From NCBI RefSeq assembly GCF_004421185.1, contig NZ_LXQB01000027.1, positions 1 to 45,837 of the forward strand: DNA of 45,837 bases, read 5' to 3'. A program made the translations under genes and the position numbers. The DNA comes from Methylacidiphilum sp. Yel (GTDB lineage Bacteria > Verrucomicrobiota > Verrucomicrobiia > Methylacidiphilales > Methylacidiphilaceae). Of the stretch, positions 15,288 to 23,734 are shown in pieces. The notes under the pieces were generated by a model. It had not been told where the DNA came from. It did no database searches and saw only the letters and a list, made by a program, of their open reading frames with translations. Every line of letters starts with the position of its first letter. The stretch's first letter is position 1.

Positions 15288-16423
15288 TGACAATCCGAAC
15301 CAAGTTGCCCAGTACATTCTTCTTCTGGAGGCATTCCCCGCTGCGGGCATTTTAAAGAATAGATGCAGGCCTCATCACTCACAAGAGCTAATTCCTTAGC
15401 AATCAGTTCCTCTGAGTTTGGTCCAAAATAGAGAAGAATTCTATCAAGATCCTTAGGTTCATAAGCATCCATTAAGGGTTCTTTTCGGCCATTGACAAAA
15501 AGCAGGAGAACTTTATTGCCACTGGGCTCAAATCTCTTGCCTGTATCCAAGGTAAAATGATCTTTGCCAAAATCCATGCCAAGGGTGTTAAAAAAATACC
15601 CGAGGTTGATCCCATTTTTATGTTTATGGAGCACCTTCCCATTGCCATGATGCAAATGGACATAGGGATCTAGCTCCTGACCGTATTTCGACTGAAATTT
15701 AGGCAACGAAAAATCCACTGGCTTTCCATCAAGCACCACTCTAATATCAGCATGCTCATGAACTTGCGTCTTTTTAGATTTAATAAGAGAAGCCTCAATG
15801 AGTATTTTAAAATCTTCGTATGACTGAGGATTTGGAATCCTTTCAGCGTTCAAGAAAAAAGAGGGAATCGTCGTCGCTCCTAAAGCAAGAGAACTCTGGA
15901 TATCCTTATAGATTTTCTTTTGCAGCTGTGGATCTTTCAAGTTCCTTAAAAAGCGTTCGTCGACTATGTTTAAGGATTGGGCATATTGTCTAAAGAATTT
16001 CCATGGATCTTGGGCATTGGCCCATTGATCCTGTTTTTCAAAAAGCAGATCTGTCATTTGCCAAAAACATCCTTCTTTGCCAGCGGCTTCAGCGCTTAAT
16101 GCAGCTATAAAACTGTAAGGATGCGTAGGGGAAGGTTTGTGTCTATAAATGATCAATAGCCTTCCCTGATAATCTTTCAAAAGTTGTTTGTTGATTTCGT
16201 TATATCTTTTACAAACGGGGCATTGAAAGTCGACATATTCGATCAAAAAAGCAGCCGCCCGAATAGGACCCTTCATCCAATCCCCTACTAAGGGAAATAA
16301 GTATTTTCTTGGACCTTCGGCGCTAGCTCTCTCTCCATTAGAAAGAGTTTCGACTGGATGTCCCCAAAGCAATGCTACAATGCTAAAAAAACAAAATAAA
16401 AAAAGGAAAAATATCTTATCCAT
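15284..16423 (-). CDS. Exported DsbA-like thiol oxidoreductase with His-rich C-terminal domain
   Basis: A 379-residue secreted protein. The signal peptide is MDKIFFLFLFCFFSIVALLW. Residues about 52-215 form a thioredoxin/DsbA-like domain with active site C68-P-V-C71 and cis-Pro loop TTIP (184-187), of the kind that forms or isomerises disulfides in the periplasm. A second domain (about 221-345) is rich in paired His residues (H222/H224, H256/H258/H259, H266/H268) within a beta-rich fold ending in LLLFVNGRKEP. This suggests metal binding. The last 35 residues add Cys (ACIYSLKCPQ, CTGQLGSDC). It is translationally coupled to the Mut7-C gene downstream. Confidence 0.85.
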   Translation of the reverse strand: MDKIFFLFLFCFFSIVALLWGHPVETLSNGERASAEGPRKYLFPLVGDWMKGPIRAAAFLIEYVDFQCPVCKRYNEINKQLLKDYQGRLLIIYRHKPSPTHPYSFIAALSAEAAGKEGCFWQMTDLLFEKQDQWANAQDPWKFFRQYAQSLNIVDERFLRNLKDPQLQKKIYKDIQSSLALGATTIPSFFLNAERIPNPQSYEDFKILIEASLIKSKKTQVHEHADIRVVLDGKPVDFSLPKFQSKYGQELDPYVHLHHGNGKVLHKHKNGINLGYFFNTLGMDFGKDHFTLDTGKRFEPSGNKVLLLFVNGRKEPLMDAYEPKDLDRILLYFGPNSEELIAKELALVSDEACIYSLKCPQRGMPPEEECTGQLGSDCQ

Positions 16424-16462
16424 TGCTAAAAAAAAGCTACTGACCCCTCAACAGCTAAAAGC

Positions 16463-17080
16463 TTATTTTTTTCTTTGATGAAATTCCAAAGGAACGCCTC
16501 CTCCCGCCCCTGGACCGAAATTGCCTCCTCTATTGAATAACCGGGCGGCGTTTTCCAGATCGTCATTTAACCCCTCATATTGTGGAGGCCACCAACAACA
16601 AAAAAATTTCCAAAACCCCGATCCAATCTCTTGTTGTAGTTCTTTTGAAGGTGGATCCAAAACCGCCATCTTCACTAAGGCTTCTCTCAAACATTGTTCT
16701 ATCAAATCAGCCATTTCTCCAGAGTCGATAAAAAACACTTTTTCAGTAATCACCCCCAAAGGACTCACATAGAAGCCAAGAGCTACAAAACCATGTAAAG
16801 GAGTAAAGCTAAAAGGCAAAAGATGCATCCTCTTTCTTGCTGCCGACCTTTGCACGTAGGCATCGAACGTGCGGGAGACTTTTTCCATATATCGATCGAC
16901 ATTGTTCTGGAGATTTTCTGGAGGAAGTTTAGGACCATATTCAGCCACTACAAATATTTTTGCTGCAGGAGCAGGAGATTTGGCCTCTTTTTTCTCTTCT
17001 TTGGGCATTGCAAAAGAACTAACAATGAGCCAAAAGTAAAAAAAAGAATAGAGCAAAAAACAACTAATTTTCTTTGCCAT
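16463..17080 (-). CDS. Secreted hypothetical protein
   Basis: A 205-residue protein with a signal peptide (MAKKISCFLLYSFFYFWLIVSSFA) and a Lys/Ala/Pro-rich linker (KEEKKEAKSPAPAAK). The body holds VDRYMEKVSRTFDAYVQR, then a beta segment (GFVALGFYVSPLGVITEKVFF) and helices with an acidic stretch. A cysteine pair with tryptophans (FFCCWWPP) stands near residue 160. The C-terminus is Gly-rich (NRGGNFGPGAGGGVP). The central part faintly recalls TonB-like C-terminal domains (GVITEKVFFIDSG), but this is not secure. It lies 39 bases upstream of the DsbA-like gene on the same strand and could be a substrate of it (inference). Confidence 0.65.
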   Translation of the reverse strand: MAKKISCFLLYSFFYFWLIVSSFAMPKEEKKEAKSPAPAAKIFVVAEYGPKLPPENLQNNVDRYMEKVSRTFDAYVQRSAARKRMHLLPFSFTPLHGFVALGFYVSPLGVITEKVFFIDSGEMADLIEQCLREALVKMAVLDPPSKELQQEIGSGFWKFFCCWWPPQYEGLNDDLENAARLFNRGGNFGPGAGGGVPLEFHQRKK

Positions 17081-17235
17081 CTTTTCTATTTCTAGACCGT
17101 TTTTCCTTTAAGAATTCAGAAAATACACAAATAAATCTATTAATTTATAAGCCATCTTTTTTATTTTTAGTTCGTCCAAATTTATTCTATCATAATTATT
17201 GGTAAAGAAATTGCTTAAAATTCCTTCATAAAAAG

Positions 17236-18534
17236 ATGCTTATCCTTGGGCAAAGTTTTGTTTGGTCGGTCGTTCTTATTGCCAGTGCCGAACTCGCTTG
17301 GGATTACTGGTTGAGCAGCAGACAACTCAAATATCTTTCGAAAAAAAAGACTTCTCAGAACTTTCCCTTCATTAACAATCCTTCTTTTGGCTCTTTAAGT
17401 TCCCCATCCGATTCTTACCTTTATGCCAACCAAAAAATCAAATTGGCGCAACTTCGTTCTGTCTTTTTCTATCTGCTGTTCCTTTTTTGGATCCCTTTTG
17501 GGGGACTAAGAATGTTTGAAGAATTTTGGAAGATTTTTCCTTTTCCAAAGATCTGGTCAGGCTGCTGTTTTTTGATCTCCATCCTCTGGCTGGAAGATAC
17601 CTTAAGAACACTATTTTCTGCCATTAGGACTTTTGGAATTGAATCTCGATTTGGATTCAATCGAACGACTCCAATTTTATTCCTTTTTGATCAGGTTGGC
17701 CATTGGATTCTCTCCCTTTTGTTCTTATGCCCACTTTTTCTATTATTTCTCTGGATAAAAGAATCCTCTTCCTTGTGGTGGTTATATTGTTGGGCCATTT
17801 GGATTATAGTCCTTTTTCTTATAGACTGGATGCTTCCCGTGTGGATTATTCCCCTTTTCTACCGTTTAAAGCCCTTGGATGATAAAGACTTAAAAGATAA
17901 AATAGAAAAAATATTCAAAAAAAATGGTTTTCCCATCCATCAGATCTTTGTTATGGAAGGGAGCAAACGCTCCCTCCACAGCAACGCTTTTTTGACCGGT
18001 TTCGGCAAACACCGCCGCATTATACTCTACGACACGTTGACCAATCAATTAGACCGGGAGGAACTTATCGCAGTACTTTTCCATGAATTGGCCCATTACC
18101 GGCTAGGTCATCTCTGGAAAAGCCGACTTGTAACCCTTTTGGGAGGATTGGTCCTGTTTGTTTTCCTTAACCTCCTTGATACCCATAAAACTTGGATAGC
18201 TGCATTTAGCCTGGATCCAAACTGGTCTCCATCCACTTTTGGACTGGCAATCGTGCTCTTGCCTATTTTACTCTATCCGCTAGAACCTTTAAAAAACTGG
18301 CTTTTGAGAAAGGCTGAAAAAGAATCAGATGCCTTCGCTGCCTTGAAATGGGCCGCGGAACCACTTATCGAGGCACTGAAAAAAATCGTTTCGACTAATT
18401 ACTTACCTTACGATTCGGATCCACTCTATTCCATGTTCTACGAAAGCCATCCATCCGTTTTCGAAAGAATCCGATGGATCGAAAAAATTTCCATTCATCG
18501 CGGAGAGCCTCCAGCCATTCCTAGTCAACACTAA
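17236..18534 (+). CDS. M48 family zinc metalloprotease, Ste24/CAAX protease type
   Basis: A 432-residue integral membrane protease. Hydrophobic helices lie near residues 5-20, 75-90, 110-125, 150-175, 180-205 and 295-320. The zinc site is HELAH (within AVLFHELAHYRLGH, about 281-294) with the downstream Glu in KESDAFAALKW. The preceding segment IFVMEGSKRSLHSNAFLTGF, then RRIILYDTL, is diagnostic of Ste24-type M48A enzymes. In eukaryotes these cut CAAX proteins; bacterial members act in membrane protein quality control, and the substrate here is unknown. Its stop overlaps by 4 bases with the stop of the convergent methyltransferase/MTHFR gene. Confidence 0.93.
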   Translation: MLILGQSFVWSVVLIASAELAWDYWLSSRQLKYLSKKKTSQNFPFINNPSFGSLSSPSDSYLYANQKIKLAQLRSVFFYLLFLFWIPFGGLRMFEEFWKIFPFPKIWSGCCFLISILWLEDTLRTLFSAIRTFGIESRFGFNRTTPILFLFDQVGHWILSLLFLCPLFLLFLWIKESSSLWWLYCWAIWIIVLFLIDWMLPVWIIPLFYRLKPLDDKDLKDKIEKIFKKNGFPIHQIFVMEGSKRSLHSNAFLTGFGKHRRIILYDTLTNQLDREELIAVLFHELAHYRLGHLWKSRLVTLLGGLVLFVFLNLLDTHKTWIAAFSLDPNWSPSTFGLAIVLLPILLYPLEPLKNWLLRKAEKESDAFAALKWAAEPLIEALKKIVSTNYLPYDSDPLYSMFYESHPSVFERIRWIEKISIHRGEPPAIPSQH

Positions 18535-20366
18535 GATTTTTTCCTACTAGAGAGCAATTCCAAAAGCCTGACCGAAATATCATACCGGAGAAAAGGAGTG
18601 ATTAGATAGATGCCTTTGAAAAGCGAAAGAATTTCTTCCCCAAGTACTTGTGCAAATCCCACACCTACCTCCGTAGCCTTTTCCCCATCTAATGCTTTCA
18701 ATTTTTCACGTACCGCTTCAGGGATAGAAATCCCTGGTACCTCATTATGAAGGAACTCAGCATTTCGGTAGTTTAAAAGGGGCATTAACCCAATAAATAC
18801 GGGGATGCCCAGAGGCTTCAGATAATTATAGGTCTTTTTGATAAGCTGGATATCGAATATGGGTTGTGTCATCACAAACTGCGCACCAGCTGCTAGCTTA
18901 GCTTCCAATTTTTTCACCTGAGCTTCAAACTGGGAAGTATTCGGATTAAAAGCACAGCCAATGATAAAATCCGTTTTACCTTTCAGATCTTTTCCAGCAG
19001 CGTTAAATCCCCTATTTAAACTAGCAAGCAGTCGGATTAATCCAACAGAATTAAGATCATAGACTGAAGTAGCTCCTGGGTGATCGCCAGATTTTGCTGG
19101 ATCTCCTGTCAGGGCCAGGATATGTCTGAACCCTAAGGTGCCAAGCCCCATCAACTCCGATTGCAAACCTAAAAGATTCCTATCCCGGCAGGCTATATGG
19201 AGGATAGGAATCATTTTGGAAACTCTTCTAACATGAATGGCTGCAGCAAAGTTACTGATCCTTAAAATCGCCAGTGAGTTATCAGCCAATGTTATCGCAT
19301 CAGCTCCAGCTTTTTCAATTGCCTTGACTCCCTCAAGAAACTTTCCGATTGCTAAAGTCTTAGGAGAATCATACTCGACCATGAAAACAGGCTTTAGAGC
19401 TAAGAGTTCAAGAAGGGAGGGTTCAATCTGTGGCAAAATCTCTTGTTCGGAGAGCTGATAGCGAGGTCTTCTTTTAGGAGGTTTTTCTTTGAGAGGTTTA
19501 ATGGTTGCGGCTCTTTGAGCCATCGCTGCTATATGCGCTGGCTCCGTGCCATAATCTCCCCCTAGCAGACATACCCCCTCTTCAGCAAATCTTTCAACAT
19601 TCTCTCCAAAATACGAAGGACTGGCGGAGTAGGTAAAGGTCCCATCATAAAATTCAGGTTTACCAGCATTCGGATAGGCACCTAGAAAATCTCCGACCTT
19701 TAGCTCAATCTCCTCTAAAAGATGAATCGAAGCTTGGACACCGCAGGCGCCATTGATCCCCACAAGTGTTGCTCCTGCAAGCCTGAGTTTCGAAAAAGCC
19801 TCTCCAAGGGTTTCCCCACTCGATAGTTTTCCTTCTTCAAAGGAGGCGATAAAAGCAAAGAGCTTGTCTGCTCCTTTTTTGCGAGCAATGTCTAGTACAA
19901 GCAAAAGCTCAGAAAGCTCGGTAAAAGTCTCAAAAAAAAGAAGATCCACTCCTTCTTCCATAAGAGAGGCAACCAACTCTTCATAGAGGCTTTGTCTTTT
20001 AGCCATATCGATTGGCGATTCAGTAGGCTTAGTCCAGATAGGACCTACGGTGCCCGCAATCCACCCTTCTCTGGATCCAAGAGCTTTTTTGGCTAGCTGC
20101 ACGGAGCGGCTAACGATTTCTTTGAGTTTCTTTTCCAATTTGAAAAACGATAAGTGATAGGCGTTCGCTTCGGCTGTGTTGGTTCGGATAATTTTTGCCC
20201 CCGCATCGATATAGTCCCTATGAACCTTTTCCAATAAGTCAGGATGGGAAAGACTTAATTCTTCAATACAATAGCCTCTAGGAATGCCAAGAGAATAAAG
20301 ATAGGTCCCCAAAGCCCCATCGCCAATGAGCAGAGATTCATTCAGCCGATCTATTAGAGTTGCCAT
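18531..20366 (-). CDS. Homocysteine methyltransferase-like/methylenetetrahydrofolate reductase fusion
   Basis: A 611-residue two-domain protein like Bacillus YitJ. Residues 1-295 are a homocysteine S-methyltransferase-type barrel (LIGDGALGTYLYSLG, IIRTNTAEAN, GTVGPIWTKP). Residues about 320-605 are a MetF-type barrel that reduces 5,10-methylene-THF (PVFMVEYDSPK, DNSLAILRIS, HIACRDRN, ALTGDPAKSGDHPGA, CAFNPN, TQPIFD). The zinc ligands of the first domain are missing: the usual GxNC reads GIN-G206, and the usual GGCCGTTP reads GG-D271-Y272-GTEP. Without them zinc-activated thiol methylation is unlikely, while the reductase domain looks intact. It diverges from the LOG gene with only 28 bases between starts. 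Confidence 0.9.
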   Translation of the reverse strand: MATLIDRLNESLLIGDGALGTYLYSLGIPRGYCIEELSLSHPDLLEKVHRDYIDAGAKIIRTNTAEANAYHLSFFKLEKKLKEIVSRSVQLAKKALGSREGWIAGTVGPIWTKPTESPIDMAKRQSLYEELVASLMEEGVDLLFFETFTELSELLLVLDIARKKGADKLFAFIASFEEGKLSSGETLGEAFSKLRLAGATLVGINGACGVQASIHLLEEIELKVGDFLGAYPNAGKPEFYDGTFTYSASPSYFGENVERFAEEGVCLLGGDYGTEPAHIAAMAQRAATIKPLKEKPPKRRPRYQLSEQEILPQIEPSLLELLALKPVFMVEYDSPKTLAIGKFLEGVKAIEKAGADAITLADNSLAILRISNFAAAIHVRRVSKMIPILHIACRDRNLLGLQSELMGLGTLGFRHILALTGDPAKSGDHPGATSVYDLNSVGLIRLLASLNRGFNAAGKDLKGKTDFIIGCAFNPNTSQFEAQVKKLEAKLAAGAQFVMTQPIFDIQLIKKTYNYLKPLGIPVFIGLMPLLNYRNAEFLHNEVPGISIPEAVREKLKALDGEKATEVGVGFAQVLGEEILSLFKGIYLITPFLRYDISVRLLELLSSRKKS

Positions 20367-20394
20367 TCTTTTTTAACAAGGCATTATAGATAAA

Positions 20395-21438
20395 GTGACA
20401 GAAAAAAAAAGCTTTGTATACAGTTCAGGTAAACCGGAAATCGACAAAAAAATAGAAGAGTTACTCCAAGCTGCAGGAGTCATAGAAAACCGTCGTGAAT
20501 ACTTCGAAATGATCGCGACTGTGCTTCGCTTTTCATTCCAAAACACTCCTTACGCTGATGTCCGTCTTGTCAATCAATCCTTGAAAGAAATTCGATATGC
20601 GGAGTCGATTTTTCAACCTTACCGCTCCTTTAAAAAAGTCACAATTTTTGGTTCAGCCCGCATCAAACCGCAAACCCCGGAGTGGCTCAGTGCAAAAGAT
20701 TTTTCAAAAATCATGGTGGAGAGCGGCTTTATGGTTATCACTGGAGGCGGAGAAGGGATCATGGAAGCAGCTCAATTTGGAGCCGGTAAGGATAAAAGCT
20801 TTGGGCTAAATATTCGTCTACCCTTTGAGCAAAAACCCAACGAAGTTATCGATGGTGACCCTAAACTCATTAGTTTTAGGTATTTCTTTAACCGAAAGCT
20901 ACATTTTGTCAAAGAATCCCATGCCATTGCCCTTTTCCCCGGCGGGTTTGGAACTATGGATGAATGTTTTGAAACTCTTACCCTCCTGCAAACAGGAAAG
21001 GCTCCTCTTGTCCCTTTTGTTTTTATTGATGTCCCCGGAGGGACCTATTGGAAAAACTTTGTCGAGTTTCTTTCAAACAATCTCTTGAAAAGAGGCCTTA
21101 TATCTGCAGAAGATTTTAATTTATTCTTGGTCACTGAAGACTTACATGAAGCCAAAAAAGAAATCCTCTCCTTTTATCATAACTTTCATTCTTACCGGTT
21201 TGTTGGGGAAAATCTAGTCTTACGTATTTTTAGAATCCCTCCAACAGAGGCTCTTGAATCGATCCAAAAGGATTTTTCTGACATCATTTTAAAACCAAAT
21301 GCTTTTTCTTTGTCTTCTGCTTTACCACAGGAATCGAATGAACCGGAAATAGCCCATCTTCCCAGAATCGTTTTCCCATTTGACAAACGATCCTATGGCA
21401 GATTGAGATTATTGATTAACCGATTGAATTTGTTTTGA
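20395..21438 (+). CDS. LOG family (TIGR00730-type) nucleotide-binding protein
   Basis: A 347-residue protein with a GTG start. The Rossmann-fold core has the two family signatures: GGGEGIMEAAQFGA (about 118-131) and FPGGFGTMDECFE (about 180-192), which bind AMP or cytokinin-riboside 5'-monophosphate in LOG phosphoribohydrolases. The older name is lysine decarboxylase-like. The protein is longer than plant-type LOGs (about 190 residues): it has an N-terminal helical region (residues 1-75) and a C-terminal extension (from about 255), as in the longer bacterial group. It may cleave nucleoside 5'-monophosphates; the substrate is not clear. The HAD gene follows after 34 bases on the same strand. 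Confidence 0.88.
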   Translation: MTEKKSFVYSSGKPEIDKKIEELLQAAGVIENRREYFEMIATVLRFSFQNTPYADVRLVNQSLKEIRYAESIFQPYRSFKKVTIFGSARIKPQTPEWLSAKDFSKIMVESGFMVITGGGEGIMEAAQFGAGKDKSFGLNIRLPFEQKPNEVIDGDPKLISFRYFFNRKLHFVKESHAIALFPGGFGTMDECFETLTLLQTGKAPLVPFVFIDVPGGTYWKNFVEFLSNNLLKRGLISAEDFNLFLVTEDLHEAKKEILSFYHNFHSYRFVGENLVLRIFRIPPTEALESIQKDFSDIILKPNAFSLSSALPQESNEPEIAHLPRIVFPFDKRSYGRLRLLINRLNLF

Positions 21439-21472
21439 TTGTTTAGTCATCTTTTCAAAAAAAACAAAAGCG

Positions 21473-22102
21473 ATGAAAAAAATTCAAACTGTGTTTTTGG
21501 ATTGGTCGGGCACTCTTGCTAATGACTTGCCCTTTGTCTTGAAAGCCTCAAATTTTATATTTGGTTTATACGGAAAGCCTAAACTTTCGATTGAAGAATT
21601 CAAAGAAACATTTTTCTTACCGCTTAAGGAATTCTATAAGAGCTATTTACCAGAAGTTTCTTTCATGGAGATGAACGAACATTACCATGCGATCTTCCGG
21701 CTGTTCCAGGTTAAAATTCCACTATTGCCCTATGCCCTTGAATTTTTAGAGTTTTGTCAAAAGAAGAAATACCAAGTAATTCTTTTAAGCACTATCCATC
21801 AGGGTCATTTTATAAAACAAGCTAAGCGGTTAGGCATTGAACAATACTTTGACCGCATTTATACAGAAATAGAGGACAAAAGAATTGCCATCAAACAGAT
21901 CATCGAAAAAGAAAAGATCGATCCTCAAAGGACGATATTTTTTGGGGACATGGTTCATGATATCGAAGCTGCCCATGCAGGCGGCATTTTCTCTGCCGCA
22001 GTGTTGACGGGTTACAACTCCAAGATAAAACTGTTATCAGCCAATCCTTCTTTTCTGTTTGAAAATCTAAAAGAGGCGATGGATAGCTTAGAAAGCCTCT
22101 AA
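21473..22102 (+). CDS. HAD-superfamily hydrolase with DWSGT motif
   Basis: A 209-residue HAD protein with a C1-type helical cap (residues about 16-85). Motif I reads F-L-D10-W-S12-G-T: the nucleophile Asp is present but the usual second Asp (DxD) is Ser. Motif II is VILLSTIHQGH, the motif III Lys is in the AIKQIIEK region, and motif IV is FFGDMVHDIEAA. Overall it resembles phosphoglycolate phosphatase-like enzymes, but the DWxGT form recalls phosphonoacetaldehyde hydrolase (DWAGT), where the second Asp is also absent. Substrate unknown. Its stop overlaps the znuB-type stop on the opposite strand by 4 bases. Confidence 0.85.
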   Translation: MKKIQTVFLDWSGTLANDLPFVLKASNFIFGLYGKPKLSIEEFKETFFLPLKEFYKSYLPEVSFMEMNEHYHAIFRLFQVKIPLLPYALEFLEFCQKKKYQVILLSTIHQGHFIKQAKRLGIEQYFDRIYTEIEDKRIAIKQIIEKEKIDPQRTIFFGDMVHDIEAAHAGGIFSAAVLTGYNSKIKLLSANPSFLFENLKEAMDSLESL

Positions 22103-22965
22103 CTATTCCGTATAGTTTTTAGGTTTTTTTTCTTAAAGAGATTTTTAAACAATAGAGCCAATAATAACAAAAAAATATCACATCCCACAATGGTTGGACC
22201 TGTCATCGCATCCATATAATAGGATAGAATGACCCCTCCAACAGCTCCCAAAAACCCATTGACAAGGGAAATCAACAAAAGAGAACGGAAATTCCATGCC
22301 CATATTTTTCCCGCTGCTGCGGGAATAACGATCATTGCACTTACTAGGAGTGCCCCAAGCAGTTTAAGGCTCAAAGCAACCACTCCTCCAATTAGCAGCA
22401 CCGTCCAATAGTTAAGTTTTTTGACTTCGACCCCTTCGCTTATCGCCATATTTTCATCGATCATGGTAAGCAAAAGAGCAGGCATATTAAATAGAAGGAA
22501 AGATAAGCTCACCACAGCAACCATTCCCAGTAGAGCAATATCGGTCCAAGAACTTGCATTGATGTCTCCAAAAAGCAGGGATTCAAGCAAAGGATAGCGA
22601 ACAATTTTAGTTAATAGGAGAATGCCTATGGCCACAGTTCCTGTAAAAATGATCGAAAGTAGGGTATCCGACTCCAGTTTGGATTTATTCAAAAAATAGG
22701 CAAAACAAAGAGAGATCCCAAGACAATAGAGAAAAAGAAAAGCGGAAAGGAAAGTCTCAGGGAAGCTCAGGTTGAAGTATCGAAAGGCAAGTAGCTCAAT
22801 AAGTAGCCCCAGACCATAGCCTGCGATGGAAGCATGGGAGAGAGAATCACTGAAAAAGGCTTGTCCGCGAGAAGTTGTGATAATTCCTAAAAGAGCACAA
22901 GTTGGCCCGGCTATAGCCGCCCCTAGTAAAGAACGCCTTAAAAAATCAAAAGAAAGAATTTCCAT
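22099..22965 (-). CDS. znuB: ABC metal transporter permease, ZnuB/MntB type
   Basis: A 288-residue ABC-3 family permease with about eight hydrophobic helices, forming the membrane channel of a zinc or manganese importer. The family blocks DSLSHASIAGYGLGLL (about 36-51, near the conserved DGLSHA-type motif) and AISEGVEVKKLNY (about 171-183) are clear, as is the later VALSLKLLGALLVSAMIVIP AAA-type segment. It is 7 bases downstream of the ATPase gene, giving the order binding protein, ATPase, permease. Which metal is carried cannot be decided from the permease. Confidence 0.92.
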   Translation of the reverse strand: MEILSFDFLRRSLLGAAIAGPTCALLGIITTSRGQAFFSDSLSHASIAGYGLGLLIELLAFRYFNLSFPETFLSAFLFLYCLGISLCFAYFLNKSKLESDTLLSIIFTGTVAIGILLLTKIVRYPLLESLLFGDINASSWTDIALLGMVAVVSLSFLLFNMPALLLTMIDENMAISEGVEVKKLNYWTVLLIGGVVALSLKLLGALLVSAMIVIPAAAGKIWAWNFRSLLLISLVNGFLGAVGGVILSYYMDAMTGPTIVGCDIFLLLLALLFKNLFKKKNLKTIRNS

Positions 22966-22972
22966 CTTTTAT

Positions 22973-23734
22973 CTATTTGCCATGAATAAGATTGTAGACA
23001 GCAGCAAGTTTTTCTTCCTGAAGCACATCGGAAGGTTTTCCTTGAGCAAGAACCCGATGGTTCAAAAAAAAGATCCAATCGGCTATATGTGAGACCAGTT
23101 GTAAATCATGACTCACAAGCACTGTGCCTATTTCTTTTTTTTCTTTAAGCTCATGAAGTAATTGATCAAATTCGATTCCACCAGTTGCATCTATTCCAGT
23201 TAACGGTTCATCTAATAGGAGTAAGTCAGGATTTTTTGCCAGTGTAGAAGCCACCATTACCTTTTGCATTTCTCCTCCCGAAAGCTCTTGCAGTCTTCTT
23301 TCGAGTAAATCTTCAGCCTGAAAGCATTTCAAAAGCTCAGCAATCTTCTCTTTCCTTTCCTTTCGACCAAAAAGTCCATTAAGCAGCTGATATTTTCCAA
23401 GCCTCAGCGATATAAACTCTTCAACCGTTACCGGCAGATACCGTGGAATCGACGGTCTTTGAGGCAAATAACCAATGACGAGCCCAGGCCGTCGCCAAAT
23501 GCTCCCCTTTTTGGGTTGAATGATCCCAGCAAAACATTTCAATAGCGTTGTCTTCCCTGCTCCATTCGGTCCAATGAGAGCCACAATCTTGCCTCTTTCT
23601 ATTTCCATGCTGACATCCTCGACGGCCGTTTCCTCTGTATAAACAATCGTAACGGAGTCAGCCTTTAAAAGAAGCTTTTGTTGGCTGGAGAAGAAAGAAA
23701 CTGGCTCTGGGGCTTTAATTTTGCTCTTTTCCAT
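22973..23734 (-). CDS. znuC: ABC metal transporter ATPase, ZnuC/MntA type
   Basis: About 253 residues when started at the ATG at 23734, which overlaps the end of the binding-protein gene by 20 bases; the open frame extends further upstream. The ATPase elements are intact: Walker A ALIGPNGAGKTTLLK, Q-loop YLPQRPSIPRYLP, signature LSGGEMQKV, Walker B LLLLDEPLTGID and switch His in VLVSHDL. It drives the neighbouring permease. The ZnuC/MntB family assignment rests on the operon and on the KPKKGSIWRRPG-type and YLPVTVEEF segments. Confidence 0.93.
   Translation of the reverse strand: MEKSKIKAPEPVSFFSSQQKLLLKADSVTIVYTEETAVEDVSMEIERGKIVALIGPNGAGKTTLLKCFAGIIQPKKGSIWRRPGLVIGYLPQRPSIPRYLPVTVEEFISLRLGKYQLLNGLFGRKERKEKIAELLKCFQAEDLLERRLQELSGGEMQKVMVASTLAKNPDLLLLDEPLTGIDATGGIEFDQLLHELKEKKEIGTVLVSHDLQLVSHIADWIFFLNHRVLAQGKPSDVLQEEKLAAVYNLIHGK

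Noticed and set aside
20367-20394. Riboswitch or cobalamin/SAM leader before the MTHFR fusion
   Set aside because: Only 28 bases separate it from the divergent LOG gene, too short for any known riboswitch.
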